This document shows positions 8,219 to 17,561 of a DNA stretch of 64,000 bases, piece by piece. Below the pieces are notes generated by a model. The model had not been told where the DNA came from. It did no database searches and worked only from the letters and a program-made list of their open reading frames with translations. This DNA comes from Natrinema salifodinae. Lineage in GTDB: Archaea > Halobacteriota > Halobacteria > Halobacteriales > Natrialbaceae. The DNA lies in assembly GCF_900110455.1 (NCBI RefSeq), contig NZ_FOIS01000001.1:310001-374000 (forward strand). The letters run 5' to 3'. Every line of letters begins with the position of its first letter. Position 1 is the first letter of the stretch. Made by a program: the position numbers and the translations under genes.

Positions 8219-9214
8219 TTAGGGTCGCGGCGCCGCCTTCTGTAACGCCGTCTCGGCGACGTTGCCGCCGTAGTCGGCGCTTCGGGACAGCGAGTCGACG
8301 ATCAGCCCCAGCGACTGGGCCTGTGCGGGTTCGAGATCGCGGAGCATGTCGTCGATCGCCCGGGTGTGTTCGTCGATCTCGACGACGGCTTCGAGCGCGT
8401 CGTGGCCGAGGCGGTTGGCCTCGTCGGCGTCCTCGGCGAACAGCGCGTCCGTGGCCTGTTCGAAGACGGTCGCGGCTTCGGCGTGGAGGCCGTGGATGGC
8501 GTCGGCAACGTCGGCAGGGAGGTCGTCGAGTTTCAGCGCGATGTCGCAGATCTTGACGGCGTGATCGGCGATCCGCTCGAGTTGGCGGGCGCTGGAGTGG
8601 AAATCGAAACAGGCCTCGCGCGAGACGCCGAGTTCCTCGACGGCGCGGGGCGATCGCAGCGTCGCGCGGAAGATCCGCGAGACGACGAGCCAGAGGCGGT
8701 CGACGTCGTCGTCGCGCTCGATCACGTCGTGGGCGATGGCGTCGTCGTTCTCGATCAACGCGGTCACCGCGTCCTCGAGCATCGACTGGGCGATCAGTCG
8801 CATCCGCGTGACCGCGTTGACGATCGACAGCTCCGAGGAGTCCAGTAAGTCCTGAATGACCACGCTGTCGTTGGTTTCCTCGAGCACCTCGACGCCGACG
8901 AGCCGCTGGGTCGCGTTCCGAATCGCGCCGCGCTGGTTGGTCGCGATGCCCCCCGCCTCGAGCCGGATGATATCGAAGCCGCTGACGTACATCGTCATCA
9001 CGGCTCGCTTCAGCTGTTCGTCCTCGAGACCGGAGACGTCTAAGGTCCCCTCTTGTCGCCGCGTCTCACATTCAGGAGTCAGGAGGAGTTCGTCGTCTTC
9101 CGGATAGAACTCGACCGTCGTGCCGCTGCTGACGTCGTTGTCCGTCGCCCACGTCTTCGGCAGCGAAACGGTGTACGTCGACCCGCCCGTCACCTGAACC
9201 TTGCGCGTCTCCAT
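8219..9214 (-). CDS. phoU: PhoU-family phosphate uptake regulator with AbrB-like N-terminus
   Basis: 331 residues from ATG 9214, chosen because AGGAGGAAG lies 11 bases upstream and because relatives begin METRKVQ. Residues 1-45 form a SpoVT/AbrB DNA-binding swapped-hairpin (VTGGSTYTVSLPKTWAT, then VEFYPEDDELLL). Two PhoU three-helix repeats follow (about 100-200 and 215-320), with acidic metal-binding helices such as IERDDDVDRLWLVVSRIF and HSSARQLERIADHAVKICD. Haloarchaeal PhoU proteins of this fused type modulate phosphate transport genes. No pst genes are in the window. The divergent region behind the start is AT-rich and long, fitting a regulated promoter. Confidence 0.9.
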   Translation of the reverse strand: METRKVQVTGGSTYTVSLPKTWATDNDVSSGTTVEFYPEDDELLLTPECETRRQEGTLDVSGLEDEQLKRAVMTMYVSGFDIIRLEAGGIATNQRGAIRNATQRLVGVEVLEETNDSVVIQDLLDSSELSIVNAVTRMRLIAQSMLEDAVTALIENDDAIAHDVIERDDDVDRLWLVVSRIFRATLRSPRAVEELGVSREACFDFHSSARQLERIADHAVKICDIALKLDDLPADVADAIHGLHAEAATVFEQATDALFAEDADEANRLGHDALEAVVEIDEHTRAIDDMLRDLEPAQAQSLGLIVDSLSRSADYGGNVAETALQKAAPRP

Positions 9215-9222
9215 ACGTCCCA

Positions 9223-9231
9223 CTTCCTCCT
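9223..9231 (-). promoter_or_regulatory. Shine-Dalgarno site deciding the phoU start
   Basis: On the minus strand AGGAGGAAG precedes the ATG at 9214 with 11 bases between GGAGG and ATG. Strong sites are uncommon in this window, where most first genes look leaderless. Confidence 0.6.
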
Positions 9232-9486
9232 GAAACAATATAAATCTACTAGCCTATAGAGTGATATTGATTTGAGGTTTTTCGAAGAATAGGAGTCTTC
9301 TACCGGCATTTTTGGTATTGACTAGTTGGTACGTATCCCTCGACTAAGATTGTCGAACGTAGAACTATATAGAATATATTCGGATATATACCCTTCGTGA
9401 GCGACAATGATTCGCCCGTTCGCGGGGCGGGTATCGAGTTCTCGACCGCCGATACCAGGCGAGCGGCGTCGACCCGTCGCCGAGCA

Positions 9487-9714
9487 TCAGCGCGCGTCGG
9501 CGAGGTCGACGAACGCCGCGGCGTCCGCCGACAGCCAGGTCGTCAGCTGTTCGGCCTCGGAACACTCGCGGGGAGTGATCGTACACCGGTCGGCTCGGTC
9601 CTCGTATCGGACGACAATCGCCTCGAGATCGAGCGACTCGGTTTCGCGTTGCGCCGCCGCGGCCAAGCGCCGTCGGGCCGCGCGATCGTCGTAGTCGCTG
9701 GTAGATCCGGTCAT
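9487..9714 (-). CDS. DUF7511-type small haloarchaeal protein
   Basis: 75 residues from ATG 9714; an in-frame start at 9795 would add 27 residues without visible conservation. The pattern LEAIVVRYEDRADRCTITPR followed by EAEQLTTWLSADAAAFVDL is the hallmark of a small halophile-only family (DUF7511): a beta-hairpin with the Cys-containing turn, then an acidic helix and a terminal D-L-A-D-A-R. Function unknown; no catalytic residues or membrane segments. Members are scattered through haloarchaeal genomes as single genes. Divergent from the arfC gene. Confidence 0.7.
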   Translation of the reverse strand: MTGSTSDYDDRAARRRLAAAAQRETESLDLEAIVVRYEDRADRCTITPRECSEAEQLTTWLSADAAAFVDLADAR

Positions 9715-10042
9715 GGGTTCGGGGGTGCAGGTCGTACGCGAATCGACCGGCGACACGTACAAAGCCGCTGCTAGTTGTGCTATTGAGTAGTCCATACGAG
9801 TGGGAGGTGCTCCGTATCGGTCGGGGCCGACGGGGACGGGTTCGGTCTCGAGCGATCGGCAGTCGGGACGGTGTGACGGGAACGCGCCGCGGCGACCGCC
9901 TGGCGCGGCCGAGCGCGTCCTTGCCGTCCGGCCCCGTTCGCGTCAGGTCGCCGACGACGCGGACGTCACCGCGGGTCGCGAGATCGCCGCCTCGAACCGG
10001 ACGAGACGGTGTTTTCTTTAGACGGGATCCCGCAGCGGGAGT
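9715..10042. other. Intergenic region before arfC
   Basis: 328 bases between divergent genes. No convincing open frame on either strand. It holds a TTTCTTTA box at about 10013-10020, 26 bases before the arfC ATG, and a small CCCGCAGCGGG inverted repeat at about 10027-10037 in the presumed start region. Confidence 0.5.
10013..10020 (+). promoter_or_regulatory. TATA-type box of arfC (leaderless start)
   Basis: TTTCTTTA centred about 26 bases before the ATG at 10043, the spacing expected when transcription begins at the start codon. Confidence 0.5.
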
Positions 10043-10708
10043 ATGCACGTCGTCGTCAACGCCGCCGTCAGCGCGGACGGCAAACTCTCCTCGCGCCGGC
10101 GCGAACAGCTCGCGATCAGCGGCGCGGACGACTTCGCGCGCGTCGACCAGGTCCGAGCGGCCAGCGACGCCATCGTCGTCGGCGTCGGGACCGTCCTCGC
10201 GGACGATCCGCACCTGACCGTCAAGGACGAGGACCTGCGCGAGCAGCGCCGCGAGGACGGTCGCCCGCCGAACCCAGCGCGCGTCGTCGTCGACTCGAAC
10301 GGGCGCACGCCGACGGACGCGGAAATCCTCGACGACGAGGCCGCGACGTACGTCTGTCTGAGCGAGGCCGCGCCGGTCGACCGACGGGCCGATCTCGCCG
10401 ACCGCGCCGAGCTGATCACGGCCGGCGACGAGCGAGTCGACCTCCTGCGCGCGTTCGCGGCGCTCCGAGAGGCGGGCCTCGAGCGGATCATGGTCGAGGG
10501 CGGCGGCGAACTCATCTTCTCGCTGTTCGAGGCCGGCCTGGTCGACGAGCTCCGGACCTTCGTCGGCCCGAACGTCATCGGCGGTCGCGACGCTCCCACG
10601 CTCGCGGACGGCGAGGGGTTCGTCGCGGACTTCCCGACGCTCGACCTCGAATCGGTCGACAGGCTCGACGACGGCGTCCTGTTAACCTGGCGCGTCGACG
10701 AACGATAG
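10043..10708 (+). CDS. arfC: 2,5-diamino-6-ribosylaminopyrimidinone 5'-phosphate reductase
   Basis: 221 residues of the RibD C-terminal/dihydrofolate-reductase-like fold. It reduces the ribosyl side chain of the GTP-derived pyrimidine to ribityl, an early step of archaeal riboflavin synthesis (reduction before deamination). Visible signatures are VNAAVSADGKLS (residues 5-16), the nucleotide-binding AIVVGVGTVLADDPHLTV (43-60), RVVVDSNGR and the Gly-rich IMVEGGGELI near 152-161, where NADPH binds. Length is normal. A leaderless start fits the TTTCTTTA box upstream. No other riboflavin genes are in this window. Confidence 0.9.
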   Translation: MHVVVNAAVSADGKLSSRRREQLAISGADDFARVDQVRAASDAIVVGVGTVLADDPHLTVKDEDLREQRREDGRPPNPARVVVDSNGRTPTDAEILDDEAATYVCLSEAAPVDRRADLADRAELITAGDERVDLLRAFAALREAGLERIMVEGGGELIFSLFEAGLVDELRTFVGPNVIGGRDAPTLADGEGFVADFPTLDLESVDRLDDGVLLTWRVDER

Positions 10709-10929
10709 GCTCGTCGCGTCGTCCCGGCGGCACTCGGTCGAGCCGGGTCGGAACGGGACGTTCGTACCGATTCACGGCGACAGACGACGCAGATTAGTCC
10801 CTGTACGAGCACGTTAGGACGGGCGTCGGTCGAGCGACGCCGGCGATGAATCTCGGTCCGCCAGTAACCGCACCATATCTCCCGAAGGAATTTTTATCGG
10901 TAATAGTGTCGGTTCGACGGTATTCGTCC

Positions 10930-12801
10930 ATGACACGACAATCCGATTCGAACGAAATCGATCGAAATTCGAACCGAGGCGGGGCGGCGCGCTTCGACCG
11001 TCGCGCGTTCCTGGCGAACGCGGGGGCGGCGGCCGGTGCGCTCGGGCTCGGGGCGACCAGCGTCGCGGCGAGCGAGACCGGGCCGGAGACGATCGTCCCC
11101 GGATTCGCCTGCGACCGGCGCCAGTTTACGTGCGGTCGCCAGGCGACCGCCGGCGGCGGCATGGTTTCGAGCGTCGATTCGATCGCCTCCGGCGTCGCCG
11201 CGGCCGTCCTGCGCGAGGGCGGCAACGCCGTCGACGCCGCCGTGGCGCTCCAGTACGTCCTGACCGTCACCCAGCCCCACGGATCGGGGATCGGCGGCGG
11301 CGGATTCATGGTCGTCTACGACGCCGACGCGGACGCGGTCGACGTCGTCGACAGCCGCGAGCGCGCGCCCCGCGGCGCGACCGAGGACATGTTCCTCGAC
11401 GAGGACGGCGAGCCGATCCCGTTCGAGCGGCGGATCCAGATGGGGGAGGCCGTCGGCGTTCCGGGGACCGTGATGGGGCTGGAGACGGCGCTGGCCCGCC
11501 ACGGCTCGCGGCCGCGCCAGCGGCTGGTCACGCCCGCGATCGAACTCGCTCGCGAGGGCTTTCCGATCGACGAAGTCTTCGCGGACCAGATCGCCGAGAA
11601 CTGGGACAAGTTCAACGAGGCGGCCAAAGAGGCCTACTCCGACGAGAACGGCCGCCCGCTCGCGGCGGGTGATACGCACGTCAATCCCGACCTCGCGGAC
11701 ACGCTCGCGGCGATCAAACGCGGCGGCGCCGCGGCCTTCTACGAGGGACCGATCGCGGCCGACCTGACGGCGACGGTACGGGGCGCCGGCGGCAGTATGA
11801 CCATCGCCGACCTCGCGGACTACGACGTCACGATCGACGACCCGGTCCGCGCCGAGTGGCGCGACGTCGAGATCGTCGGCCAGCCGCTCCCGAGCTCGGG
11901 ACCGAGCACCGTCGCGTATATCCTGAAACTGCTCGAGTTCCTCGACGTCGGGCGGTACGATATCCGCTCGCCGGAGAAGTACCACCTGCTCGGCGAGGCG
12001 ACGAGCCTGGCCTGGGCCGACCGGAACGAGTACATGGGCGACCCCGAGTTCGTCGACGCCCCGATCGCGGGGCTGCTCGACGACGGGTACCTTCGGGACC
12101 GCGCGGCAAAAATCAGCGTCGACGACACGCTCGCGGACTACGAGGCGGGCGAGTGCGTCGATCCGGGCGTGCCGCCTGGCGCCGAGCCCGCTCGGGCGCC
12201 GACGCCCGACAAGGAACACGGGTCGACGGCCCACTTCTCCGTCGTCGACGCGGACGGGAACGCCGTCTCGTACACCTCGACCATCGAGCAGTTCATGGGC
12301 TCCGGGATGATGGTCCCGGGCCGCGGGTTCATGCTCAACAACGAGCTGACTGACTTCAGCGCCGTCCCCGACGGACCGAACAGCGTCGAACCGTGGAAGC
12401 GGCCGCTGAGCAGCATGAGTCCGATCATCGTCGTGCGCGACGGCGTCCCCGAGTTCACCGTCGGCTCGCCTGGCGGGTGGACGATCATCACCTCGGTCGC
12501 CCAGACGCTGCTGCACCGCTACGTGTACGGCCTCGACCCGCTCGAGGCGCTCTCCGAGCCGACCGTGTTCACGACCGACTGCCCGCCGATCATGTGGGAA
12601 GACGGCGTGCCAGCGCGCGCCCGCGAAGCAACTGCAGGGGCCGGCCAGGTCTGGGAGGACGAATCCAGCGGCGACTTCGGCAACGTGCAGGTCATCGAGA
12701 TCGGCGACGACGAACTGGTCGGCGCGGCCGATCCGACTCGCGACGGCCTGGCCGTGGGCGTCGACCGCGGCGGAGTCGGTGAGTGCGGGCGAACCGACTG
12801 A
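10930..12801 (+). CDS. ggt: Gamma-glutamyltransferase, Tat-exported
   Basis: 623 residues from ATG 10930. A Tat signal is plain: RRAFLANAGAAAGALG at about 25-40, ending near VAAS. The mature protein is the Ntn-hydrolase that transfers or hydrolyses gamma-glutamyl groups and matures by autocleavage. The nucleophile Thr is in STAHFSVVDADGNAV, aligned with the E. coli TTHYSVVD motif; the second Thr of that motif is Ala here. GGGFMVVYD and the LSSMSPIIVVRDG segment (SSM loop) are also conserved. In haloarchaea with gamma-glutamylcysteine as thiol, an external role in peptide or gamma-Glu-Cys scavenging is plausible. The stop lies 6 bases from the convergent enoyl-CoA hydratase stop. Confidence 0.94.
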   Translation: MTRQSDSNEIDRNSNRGGAARFDRRAFLANAGAAAGALGLGATSVAASETGPETIVPGFACDRRQFTCGRQATAGGGMVSSVDSIASGVAAAVLREGGNAVDAAVALQYVLTVTQPHGSGIGGGGFMVVYDADADAVDVVDSRERAPRGATEDMFLDEDGEPIPFERRIQMGEAVGVPGTVMGLETALARHGSRPRQRLVTPAIELAREGFPIDEVFADQIAENWDKFNEAAKEAYSDENGRPLAAGDTHVNPDLADTLAAIKRGGAAAFYEGPIAADLTATVRGAGGSMTIADLADYDVTIDDPVRAEWRDVEIVGQPLPSSGPSTVAYILKLLEFLDVGRYDIRSPEKYHLLGEATSLAWADRNEYMGDPEFVDAPIAGLLDDGYLRDRAAKISVDDTLADYEAGECVDPGVPPGAEPARAPTPDKEHGSTAHFSVVDADGNAVSYTSTIEQFMGSGMMVPGRGFMLNNELTDFSAVPDGPNSVEPWKRPLSSMSPIIVVRDGVPEFTVGSPGGWTIITSVAQTLLHRYVYGLDPLEALSEPTVFTTDCPPIMWEDGVPARAREATAGAGQVWEDESSGDFGNVQVIEIGDDELVGAADPTRDGLAVGVDRGGVGECGRTD

Positions 12802-12807
12802 CCGACC

Positions 12808-13578
12808 TCACTCGAACTCCGGTTCCCGGTCCTCGACGAACGCCGCCATCCCCTCGCGCTGGTCGTGCGAGCCGAAGAGACTCGCGAACGCGCGCTTCTC
12901 GTACTCGAGGCCGCTCGCCAGAGATCCCTCGTACCCCTGGTTGAGCGCCTGCTTGGCGGTCCGCATCGCGAACGCCGGTTTGCCGGCGAGTCGATCGGCC
13001 AGCTCGGCGGCGACGTCGTCGAGTTCGTCGTCGGCGACGACCTCGCCGACCAGATCGGCCTCGGCCGCGGAGTCGGCGTCGAGGCGTTCGCCGAGGAAGA
13101 TCATCCGGCGGGCGGTCTCGTCGCCGACGAGCCGCGGCAGCCGTTGGGTCGCGCCCCAGCCCGGAATGATGCCGAGATCGATCTCGGTGTTGCCGATCAC
13201 GGCCGACTCGCTGGCGATCCGCAGGTCGCAGGCCAGGGCCATCTCGCAGCCGCCGCCGAAGGCGTAGCCGTTGACCGCGGCGATCGTCGGCGCCGGGAAC
13301 GTCTCGAGCGCGTCGGCGACGGCGTGGCCGAGTTCGCCCCACTCCTGTGCTTCCTCGGCGGAGAGCTCTCGCATGTACTTGATGTCCGCGCCGGCGATGA
13401 ACGCGTTGCCGGCGCCGGTCAGGACGAGCGCGCGGGCGTCGTCGTCCGCGGCTTCCTCGAGGGCCTCGCCCATCGCTTCGAGGGTCGCCACGTTCAGGGC
13501 GTTGAGCGCGTCGGGGCGGTCGACGGTCAGCGTCGCGACGTCGCCGTCCCAGTCGAGTCGGACTGTGTCCCAAGACAT
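12808..13578 (-). CDS. Enoyl-CoA hydratase/isomerase family protein
   Basis: 256 residues from ATG 13578. The crotonase fold shows the CoA-binding and oxyanion-hole elements AFIAGADIKYM and NGYAFGGGCEMALACD, with the acidic pair of the hydratase in the NTEIDLGIIPGWGATQRLPR segment. It hydrates trans-2-enoyl-CoA in fatty acid or amino acid breakdown. The frame continues upstream but the extra 69 residues are basic and unlike the family. No other beta-oxidation gene is adjacent. It is divergent from msrA. Confidence 0.92.
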   Translation of the reverse strand: MSWDTVRLDWDGDVATLTVDRPDALNALNVATLEAMGEALEEAADDDARALVLTGAGNAFIAGADIKYMRELSAEEAQEWGELGHAVADALETFPAPTIAAVNGYAFGGGCEMALACDLRIASESAVIGNTEIDLGIIPGWGATQRLPRLVGDETARRMIFLGERLDADSAAEADLVGEVVADDELDDVAAELADRLAGKPAFAMRTAKQALNQGYEGSLASGLEYEKRAFASLFGSHDQREGMAAFVEDREPEFE

Positions 13579-13729
13579 ACCCCGGCGTTCCACAGCCACT
13601 GTGAAATCCTTTCCCACGGGTTTCGGCTCGCGAGCACGCGCCGGATCGCAAGCAGGCGTGCGACGGACGGCCGGACGGGACCGCGCACGTCCCGTCAGGT
13701 CTTTCCTCGGGCGCACCCTACGATGGGGT

Positions 13730-14263
13730 ATGGAACGAACGACATTCGGCGGCGGCTGTTTCTGGTGCGTCGAGGCGGCGTTCAAGCCGCTCGACGGCGT
13801 GGAATCGGTGACCTCCGGCTACGCCGGCGGCCACACCGAGGACCCGACCTACGAGGCGGTCTGTTCCGGAGAGACCGGCCACGCGGAGGTCGTCCAGATC
13901 GAGTACGATCCCGACGCCATCGCCTACGAGGACCTGCTCGAGATCTTCTTCACGATCCACGACCCGACGACGAAAGACCGCGAGGGGCCCGACATCGGCT
14001 CCCAGTACCGGTCGGCGATCTACGCCCACGACGACGAGCAACTCGAAATTGCCAGGGCGTTCGCCGAGGAACTCGAAAACGAGGGGCTCTACGACGGCAT
14101 CGTCACCGAGATCGAGCCGCTCGAGACCTTCTACGAAGCCGAGGAGTACCATCAGGACTACTTCGAGAAGAACCCCAACGACGCCTACTGCACGATGCAC
14201 GCGGCCCCGAAGGTCGAGAAGGTCCGCGAGAAGTTCGGCGAGAACGTCGCCGCGGAACACTGA
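13730..14263 (+). CDS. msrA: Peptide methionine-S-sulfoxide reductase
   Basis: 177 residues from ATG 13730. MsrA reduces the S-epimer of methionine sulfoxide in proteins, repairing oxidative damage. The active-site motif GGCFWCVEAAF gives Cys10 as the nucleophile and Cys13 as a likely resolving partner; GYAGGHTEDPTYEAVCSGETGH and YEAEEYHQDYFEKNPN are the other hallmark blocks. Size is typical. The C-terminal His is the last residue. It is followed after 72 bases by the CBS gene in the same direction. Confidence 0.96.
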   Translation: MERTTFGGGCFWCVEAAFKPLDGVESVTSGYAGGHTEDPTYEAVCSGETGHAEVVQIEYDPDAIAYEDLLEIFFTIHDPTTKDREGPDIGSQYRSAIYAHDDEQLEIARAFAEELENEGLYDGIVTEIEPLETFYEAEEYHQDYFEKNPNDAYCTMHAAPKVEKVREKFGENVAAEH

Positions 14264-14335
14264 CGGGACCGCACCCCTGCGTTCACTCGAAGGCTCCAAT
14301 TTGAAGCCCGTACCCGTCCTCTAATTATCCGAACC

Positions 14336-14761
14336 ATGTCTGTTGGCCAACTCGGTCCCCAGAACGTCGCCACCACGAGCCGGGACAGCGACCTCGAAGA
14401 AGTAACGGAGACGCTGGCCGAAGAGAACGTCGGCGCGCTCGTCGTCACGGAGGACGACGAACCCGTCGGCATCGTCACCGACCGCGACGCCGCGCTCGCG
14501 ATCTACGAGTACGACGACGTCGGCTCGGTCTCGGTCGAGGACGTGATGACCGCCGATCCCGCGACGGTCCACGAGGACGACGACCCGATCGCCATCTCGA
14601 AAGCCATCGGCGAGTACAACGTCCGTCGCCTCCCGATCGTCGACGACGACGGGAAACTCGCCGGCATCGCGACGCTGGACGACCTGGTCGCGACGATCGG
14701 CGAGGAACTCGACAACGTCGCCAACACGATCGAAGTCCAGTCACCCGACTACAGTCCGTAA
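14336..14761 (+). CDS. Two-CBS-domain protein
   Basis: 141 residues holding a Bateman pair: CBS1 about 8-60 (ALVVTEDDEPVGIVTDRDAA) and CBS2 about 70-125 (VRRLPIVDDDGKLAGIATLD). Such stand-alone pairs bind adenosine nucleotides and act as energy or ion-strength sensors. The classic GIVTDRD and GIATLDD endings are present. No catalytic domain is attached. The partner is unknown. Confidence 0.9.
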   Translation: MSVGQLGPQNVATTSRDSDLEEVTETLAEENVGALVVTEDDEPVGIVTDRDAALAIYEYDDVGSVSVEDVMTADPATVHEDDDPIAISKAIGEYNVRRLPIVDDDGKLAGIATLDDLVATIGEELDNVANTIEVQSPDYSP

Positions 14762-14897
14762 ACGGTTCGGTGCGTCCGTCATCGCACGGCACCGTCACCC
14801 GATTGCTCCCGGTCGCGACGCGAACGCGCTCGCGTCGCGACGACCGGTTTTCCGTCGACAATGAAAGGTTCGTCAGTCTGGACCCCGTCGATCCCGT

Positions 14898-16130
14898 ATG
14901 GACGTAGACAGCAGTCCGACCGTCCTCGTGATCGGAGGCGGCGCAACCGGGGCCGGAATCGCCAGGGACCTCGCGCGCAGGGACGTGGACGTCACGCTGG
15001 TCGACCGCAACGGGCTCTCGTCGGGCACGTCGGGGCGGTCCCACGGCCTGCTTCACAGCGGGGCGCGCTACGCCGAGGCCGACGGGCCGGAGGCCAAGGA
15101 ATGCCTCGAAGAGAACCGCATTCTGCGCCGGATCGCAGGCGCGTGCATCCGAGAGACGCAGGGCCTATTCGTCCAACTGGCCGACGACGATCCGGCGTAC
15201 TTCGACGTGAAGCGGGCCGCCTGCGAGGACGTCGGCATTCCGGTCGAAGTAGTCGACGGCCAGGCCGCCCGCGACGAACTCCCCGACCTCGCCGCCGACG
15301 TCGAACGGGCGATGCGGGTCCCCGACGCGGTCGTCCTCCCGTCTCGCCTGGTCGCCGCCAACGCGGCCGACGCGCGCGACCACGGCGCGCACATCTATCC
15401 CCACGCACCCGTCACGTCGATGGACCGCGAGGACGGGCGGATCGCGAGCGTCGCGCTGGGCGGCGAGGTCGACGAGACCGTGCGACCGGACTACGTCGTG
15501 AACGCGACGGGACCCCATGCCGGCCGTATCGCGGCGATGGCGGGCCTCTCCGTCGAGATGCGCCCGACCCGCGGCGTCATGGTCTCGGTGGCGTACGACG
15601 GCCTCGAGCCGGTGCTCAACCGCTGTCGCGAGCCCGCCGACGGGGACATCGTCGTTCCCCACGAGGGCGAGGCCGTCCTCGGCACGACGAGCGTCCCGGT
15701 CGACGACCCCGACGACTACGAGCGGCCCGATTGGGAGGTCGAGCGCACCGTCGAGGAGTGTGCGGCGATGCTCCCGCCGGTCGCCGACGCCGAGCGCGTG
15801 CGGACCTGGTGGGGTGTCCGGCCGCTGTACGAACCCGACGAGGCGTCCCGCGGCGGCCGCGGCATCTCGCGGGGGTTCCACCTGCTCGATCACGCGGATG
15901 ACGACGACGGCGTCGCGAACTGCTGTAGCATCGTCGGCGGGAAGCTGACGACCTACCGTCAGATGGCCGCGGCGACCGCCGACATGGTCTGCGATCGACT
16001 CGGCGTGGACGCCGAGTGTACCACCCCCGAGGAGCGACTCCCGGGCGCGACCGACCCCGACCGGCTCGACGCGTTCGTCCGCGAATTCGACGGCCAGGGG
16101 CCGACGGACGCCGACGTCGTCGGCCGATAG
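14898..16130 (+). CDS. GlpA-like FAD-dependent glycerol-3-phosphate dehydrogenase subunit
   Basis: 410 residues. The Rossmann FAD site VLVIGGGATGAGIARDLARR (10-29) begins a DAO-type oxidoreductase; SHGLLHSGARYA, YVVNATGPHAGRIAAMAG and the final SIVGGKLTTYRQMA are typical of GlpA/GlpD. It probably oxidises glycerol 3-phosphate or a related hydroxy acid. Full GlpA has about 550 residues with a C-terminal BFD-like iron-sulfur domain; this one ends soon after the FAD domain and no glpB or glpC is adjacent. It may therefore be a stand-alone paralogue with another substrate or electron acceptor. Confidence 0.82.
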   Translation: MDVDSSPTVLVIGGGATGAGIARDLARRDVDVTLVDRNGLSSGTSGRSHGLLHSGARYAEADGPEAKECLEENRILRRIAGACIRETQGLFVQLADDDPAYFDVKRAACEDVGIPVEVVDGQAARDELPDLAADVERAMRVPDAVVLPSRLVAANAADARDHGAHIYPHAPVTSMDREDGRIASVALGGEVDETVRPDYVVNATGPHAGRIAAMAGLSVEMRPTRGVMVSVAYDGLEPVLNRCREPADGDIVVPHEGEAVLGTTSVPVDDPDDYERPDWEVERTVEECAAMLPPVADAERVRTWWGVRPLYEPDEASRGGRGISRGFHLLDHADDDDGVANCCSIVGGKLTTYRQMAAATADMVCDRLGVDAECTTPEERLPGATDPDRLDAFVREFDGQGPTDADVVGR

Positions 16131-16233
16131 GTACGGGCGCGGACGCAGAGTCCGGTACGAGCGCACTGGGGGTCAGCGACCGGAGAAGGTGAACGGGCGA
16201 TCGGAACTCGCGGCGATGGCCGTTGACGTGCGG

Positions 16234-16602
16234 TCAGAACTCCCGTTGAATGTTAGACCAGAGGCCCAGGTTCGCCGCGCGGTCGACGTCGACGCGCAAC
16301 TCGTTGTCGTCGTCGAGGCCGATCGAGATCCGGTCGAGGTTCGCGACGTACCGGGACTTCTGGTGGCGGCCCTCCCGGACGCCGACGGCCTCTTGGACCA
16401 GGCCGGCCTCGGTCAGGCGGTCGAGTTTCCGATAGGTCGTCGAGAGCGGCCGGTCCGTCGCCTCGGCGACCTCGTGGGCTGTCATCGGCTCCTCGAGGAT
16501 CGCGATGATCTCCCGGCAGCCGTCGTCGTCGAGCGCGGCGACGACGTGCTCGAAGGCGGGAGCATCGCCGGACGAGGAGAACTCGAGTGACATGGAGTGC
16601 AT
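16234..16602 (-). CDS. ArsR-like winged-helix transcriptional regulator
   Basis: 122 residues (or 119 from a second ATG at 16593). The winged helix covers about 15-95: CREIIAILEEPMTAHEVAEATDRPLSTTYRKLDRLTEAGLV is the helix-turn-helix, with TAHEVAEATDRP as positioning and STTYRKLDRLTEAG as recognition helix, followed by a wing with basic residues (REGRHQKSRY). The C-terminal part (about 90-120) forms a small beta unit seen in many haloarchaeal HTH proteins. The target is unknown. CTTTAGGC lies 23-30 bases before the two start choices and suits a leaderless message. Confidence 0.82.
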   Translation of the reverse strand: MHSMSLEFSSSGDAPAFEHVVAALDDDGCREIIAILEEPMTAHEVAEATDRPLSTTYRKLDRLTEAGLVQEAVGVREGRHQKSRYVANLDRISIGLDDDNELRVDVDRAANLGLWSNIQREF

Positions 16603-16746
16603 TCGGGTTGGGAGCGAAGCCTAAAGACACGTTTGGTTGGGCCACTCATCCGACCTGAATCCCGAGTACCGGACCCGTGACGAACCGGGGCGAGACGACG
16701 GGGCGACTGGACTACTTACATATGCGATCGGTCCGATCGGTCGCGT

Positions 16747-17460
16747 ATGAGCGACGAGCGGACGCCCGAGTCCGAATCCGAACGCGAGGTCGAATCCACG
16801 ATCGAGAACACGCCTGGCCAGGGGCGAACGCCGGAACCCGAAGGCATCGAGCCGGCCGCGCCCGAGGAGTTCGGCCTGGTTCAGGTCTGGTGGGGCGACG
16901 GAAAGGGGAAGACGACGGCCGCGCTCGGCATGGGGATGCGCGCGGCGGGCCACGGCTACCGCGTCCATATGCTCCAGTTCATGAAGGGCGGGGCGTCGAG
17001 CGTCGACGCGGTCCGCGGCGAGTACAACGCGATCGCCGCGCTTCCGGGGATCAGCTACGAGAACCTCGGCCACTACGGCTGGCACGGGATGGCGGACGGG
17101 TCCGACGAAGCCGATCACGAGGCCGAGGCCAAGGCCGGTCTGGAACGGGCCCGCGAGTTGCTCGCGGCCGCGGGCGACGCCGACCTCACAGAACCGATCG
17201 CCCTCGACGCCGAGCCGGACGCGGGGATGCACATGCTGATCCTCGACGAGGTGCTCTACGCCGCGGACCGGGACCTCATCTCCGAGGACGACGTGCTCGA
17301 CCTGATCGACGCGAAACCGGCGAACCTGGAACTGGTGCTGTCGGGCAGCCACGCCGAGCCGGCATACCTCGCGGACCGCGCGGACCTCGTTACGAACGTC
17401 CGGAAAGTGTCCCATCCGATCGACGACGGGCAGCGGGCGCGCCGCGGCGCCGAGTTCTGA
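16747..17460 (+). CDS. cobA: Cob(I)yrinic acid a,c-diamide adenosyltransferase
   Basis: 237 residues. The ATP-binding P-loop GDGKGKTTAALGMGMRAAG is at 51-69 and VHMLQFMKGG and MHMLILDEVLYA are the other BtuR/CobO-type motifs. It attaches the 5'-deoxyadenosyl group to reduced corrinoid, in de novo synthesis or salvage of adenosylcobalamin. The first ~42 residues are an acidic Glu/Ser/Pro-rich tail not needed for the fold, common in haloarchaeal proteins. The gene opens a same-strand run with the ABC pair and cobQ (16747-21586). Confidence 0.94.
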   Translation: MSDERTPESESEREVESTIENTPGQGRTPEPEGIEPAAPEEFGLVQVWWGDGKGKTTAALGMGMRAAGHGYRVHMLQFMKGGASSVDAVRGEYNAIAALPGISYENLGHYGWHGMADGSDEADHEAEAKAGLERARELLAAAGDADLTEPIALDAEPDAGMHMLILDEVLYAADRDLISEDDVLDLIDAKPANLELVLSGSHAEPAYLADRADLVTNVRKVSHPIDDGQRARRGAEF

Positions 17461-17561
17461 CCGACGTGACAGCGGGCGCGGCGATTGGGAATCGACGACC
17501 GCTGTTATTATTTCTCTACCAACACAGTTATTATCAGATACTGAGAACGCTCGGGCGTTCA

